DNA of 14,312 nucleotides. Source: an uncultured Acidimicrobiaceae bacterium. GTDB taxonomy: Bacteria; Actinomycetota; Acidimicrobiia; Acidimicrobiales; Microtrichaceae. This document shows positions 13,863 to 14,312 of this stretch, piece by piece. Made by a program: the position numbers and the translations under genes. The stretch is from assembly GCA_937868025.1 (NCBI GenBank), contig CALMLJ010000581.1:1-14312 (forward strand). Reading direction: 5' to 3'. How positions within the stretch are numbered: the stretch's first letter is position 1; each line of letters opens with the position of its first letter. Below the pieces are notes generated by a model, which saw only the letters and a program-made list of their open reading frames with translations, made no database searches and was not told the DNA's origin.

Positions 13863-14156
13863 ATGGAGACGATCCTCGAGGCCATCGCCCGCATCCGCTC
13901 AGCCGGGTACGACCTGGAGATGTCCGCCACTCCCGAGGGGTGGCTGCAGTGCGGCGTGTGCAATGAGGTCGTCGACCCGGCGACCGCCGTCGTCGACGAG
14001 ACCGTGCGCTTCGAAGGCGAATCCAACCCCGACGACGAGGCGATCGTGGTCGCGATCTCGACACCCCACGGCCACCAGGGCTACATCGTCGCCGCCTACG
14101 GCGCCGACATGGAGGCCGGCGACGTCGCCCTCCTCCAGGCGCTCACCGCCCGCTGA
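13863..14156 (+). CDS. Small zinc-ribbon-like conserved actinobacterial protein, second metal pair lost
   Basis: This is a 97-residue protein. An N-terminal helix (METILEAIARIRSAGYD) leads to a single C30-G-V-C33 knuckle, then an acidic stretch, RFEGESNPDDEAIVVAI (49-65), then TPHGHQGYIVAAYGAD (67-82). I recall a widespread actinobacterial family with the same order (helix, CxxC, EG-x-SDP-DD, CPxCGxxG, then a hydrophobic strand and YG), usually with two CxxC pairs that bind one zinc. Here the second pair is replaced by T67-P-H-G-H, which leaves H69 and H71 as possible ligands. Function is unknown in the family. ATG 13863 was chosen because family similarity starts there; the frame opens earlier without similarity. 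No clear ribosome site is visible. Confidence 0.8.
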   Translation: METILEAIARIRSAGYDLEMSATPEGWLQCGVCNEVVDPATAVVDETVRFEGESNPDDEAIVVAISTPHGHQGYIVAAYGADMEAGDVALLQALTAR

Positions 14157-14169
14157 CCACTCGCACCGG

Positions 14170-14312
14170 TCAGCGGAGGACGAACTGGTCCTCGTCGATG
14201 TCGACGGTCACCTTGGAGCCCTCCGCCACCGTTCCGTCGAGCAGCGCGACCGCCAGGCGGTCGCCGATCTCGCGCTGGATGAGCCGCTTGAGCGGACGAG
14301 CACCGAACAGCG
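14170..14312 (-). CDS. clpB: C-terminus of ClpB disaggregase (5' part outside window)
   Basis: Reading leftward from the window edge, the last 46 codons encode [20 protein letters not shown] followed by a short beta-region and a terminal Val-Leu-Arg before TGA. GARPLKR-x-IQRE is the sensor-2 (C-terminal, D2-small) motif of Hsp100 proteins ClpB and ClpC. The short acidic tail with no further domain, and the [18 protein letters not shown] wording, fit ClpB, the ATP-driven hexameric disaggregase that works with DnaK. Only the C-terminal tip is visible, so the ClpB/ClpC split rests on the tail. It converges on the zinc-ribbon-like gene with a 13-base gap. Confidence 0.85.
   Translation of the reverse strand, partial: LFGARPLKRLIQREIGDRLAVALLDGTVAEGSKVTVDIDEDQFVLR

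Noticed and set aside
1..14312. Defence, toxin-antitoxin, prophage or biosynthetic gene cluster signature
   Set aside because: No integrase, transposase, restriction, nuclease-helicase, NRPS/PKS or CRISPR feature is visible in any frame. Gene content looks chromosomal and ordinary.

Overview
The window is GC-rich (around 70 percent by eye) and densely packed, with many GTG starts, 1-4 base gene overlaps and few Shine-Dalgarno sites. The gene content is a lipobox S33 hydrolase, an ethylmalonyl-CoA-mutase-type enzyme, a mycothiol-dependent maleylpyruvate isomerase-like fold protein, a PIG-V-like mannosyltransferase and an SmtB-type regulator. Together these suggest a chromosomal segment of an actinobacterium, plausibly class Acidimicrobiia (Ilumatobacter-like). 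The taxonomic placement is inference from memory of such proteins. I see no mobile element, prophage, CRISPR array, tRNA or rRNA.

Layout. Bases 1-252 hold the C-terminus of an unrecognised protein. Bases 283-675 encode an ArsR/SmtB regulator with a complete alpha-5 zinc site. Bases 718-3278 hold two overlapping envelope-glycan genes, a Stealth-like putative sugar-phosphate transferase and a GT39/PMT-type membrane glycosyltransferase. They converge on a leftward four-gene block (6146 down to 3307): a small two-helix membrane protein, LivG-like and LivF-like ABC ATPases, and a PIG-V-like mannosyltransferase. The ATPases have no permease or binding protein beside them. A 302-base non-coding divergent region (6147-6448) follows. 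It contains several stem-loops whose G-U pairs only work if the plus strand is transcribed, and it ends in a perfect 12-bp GC hairpin just before the B12-dependent mutase gene (6449-8452). Next come a secreted S33 lipoprotein peptidase (8532-10358) and a membrane protein with a degenerate GGDEF domain (10429-11283). A second leftward block (13717 down to 11320) carries a calcineurin-like phosphoesterase, a DinB/maleylpyruvate-isomerase-fold protein overlapping it by 4 bases, and a TetR regulator. The window closes with a small zinc-ribbon-like protein (13863-14156) and, convergent to it, the C-terminus of ClpB.

How the genes work together. Three glycosyltransferase-type genes (718-4434) point to cell-envelope glycan synthesis. 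The mutase serves acyl-CoA assimilation (ethylmalonyl-CoA or methylmalonyl-CoA type), but none of its usual pathway partners is in view. The phosphoesterase, DinB-fold and TetR genes look like one transcription unit. Most of the window is ordinary chromosomal housekeeping and accessory metabolism. The items most worth following up are the structured non-coding region before the mutase, the orphan LivG/LivF pair with its small membrane partner, the degenerate GGDEF protein, and the zinc-ribbon family member that has lost half its metal site.
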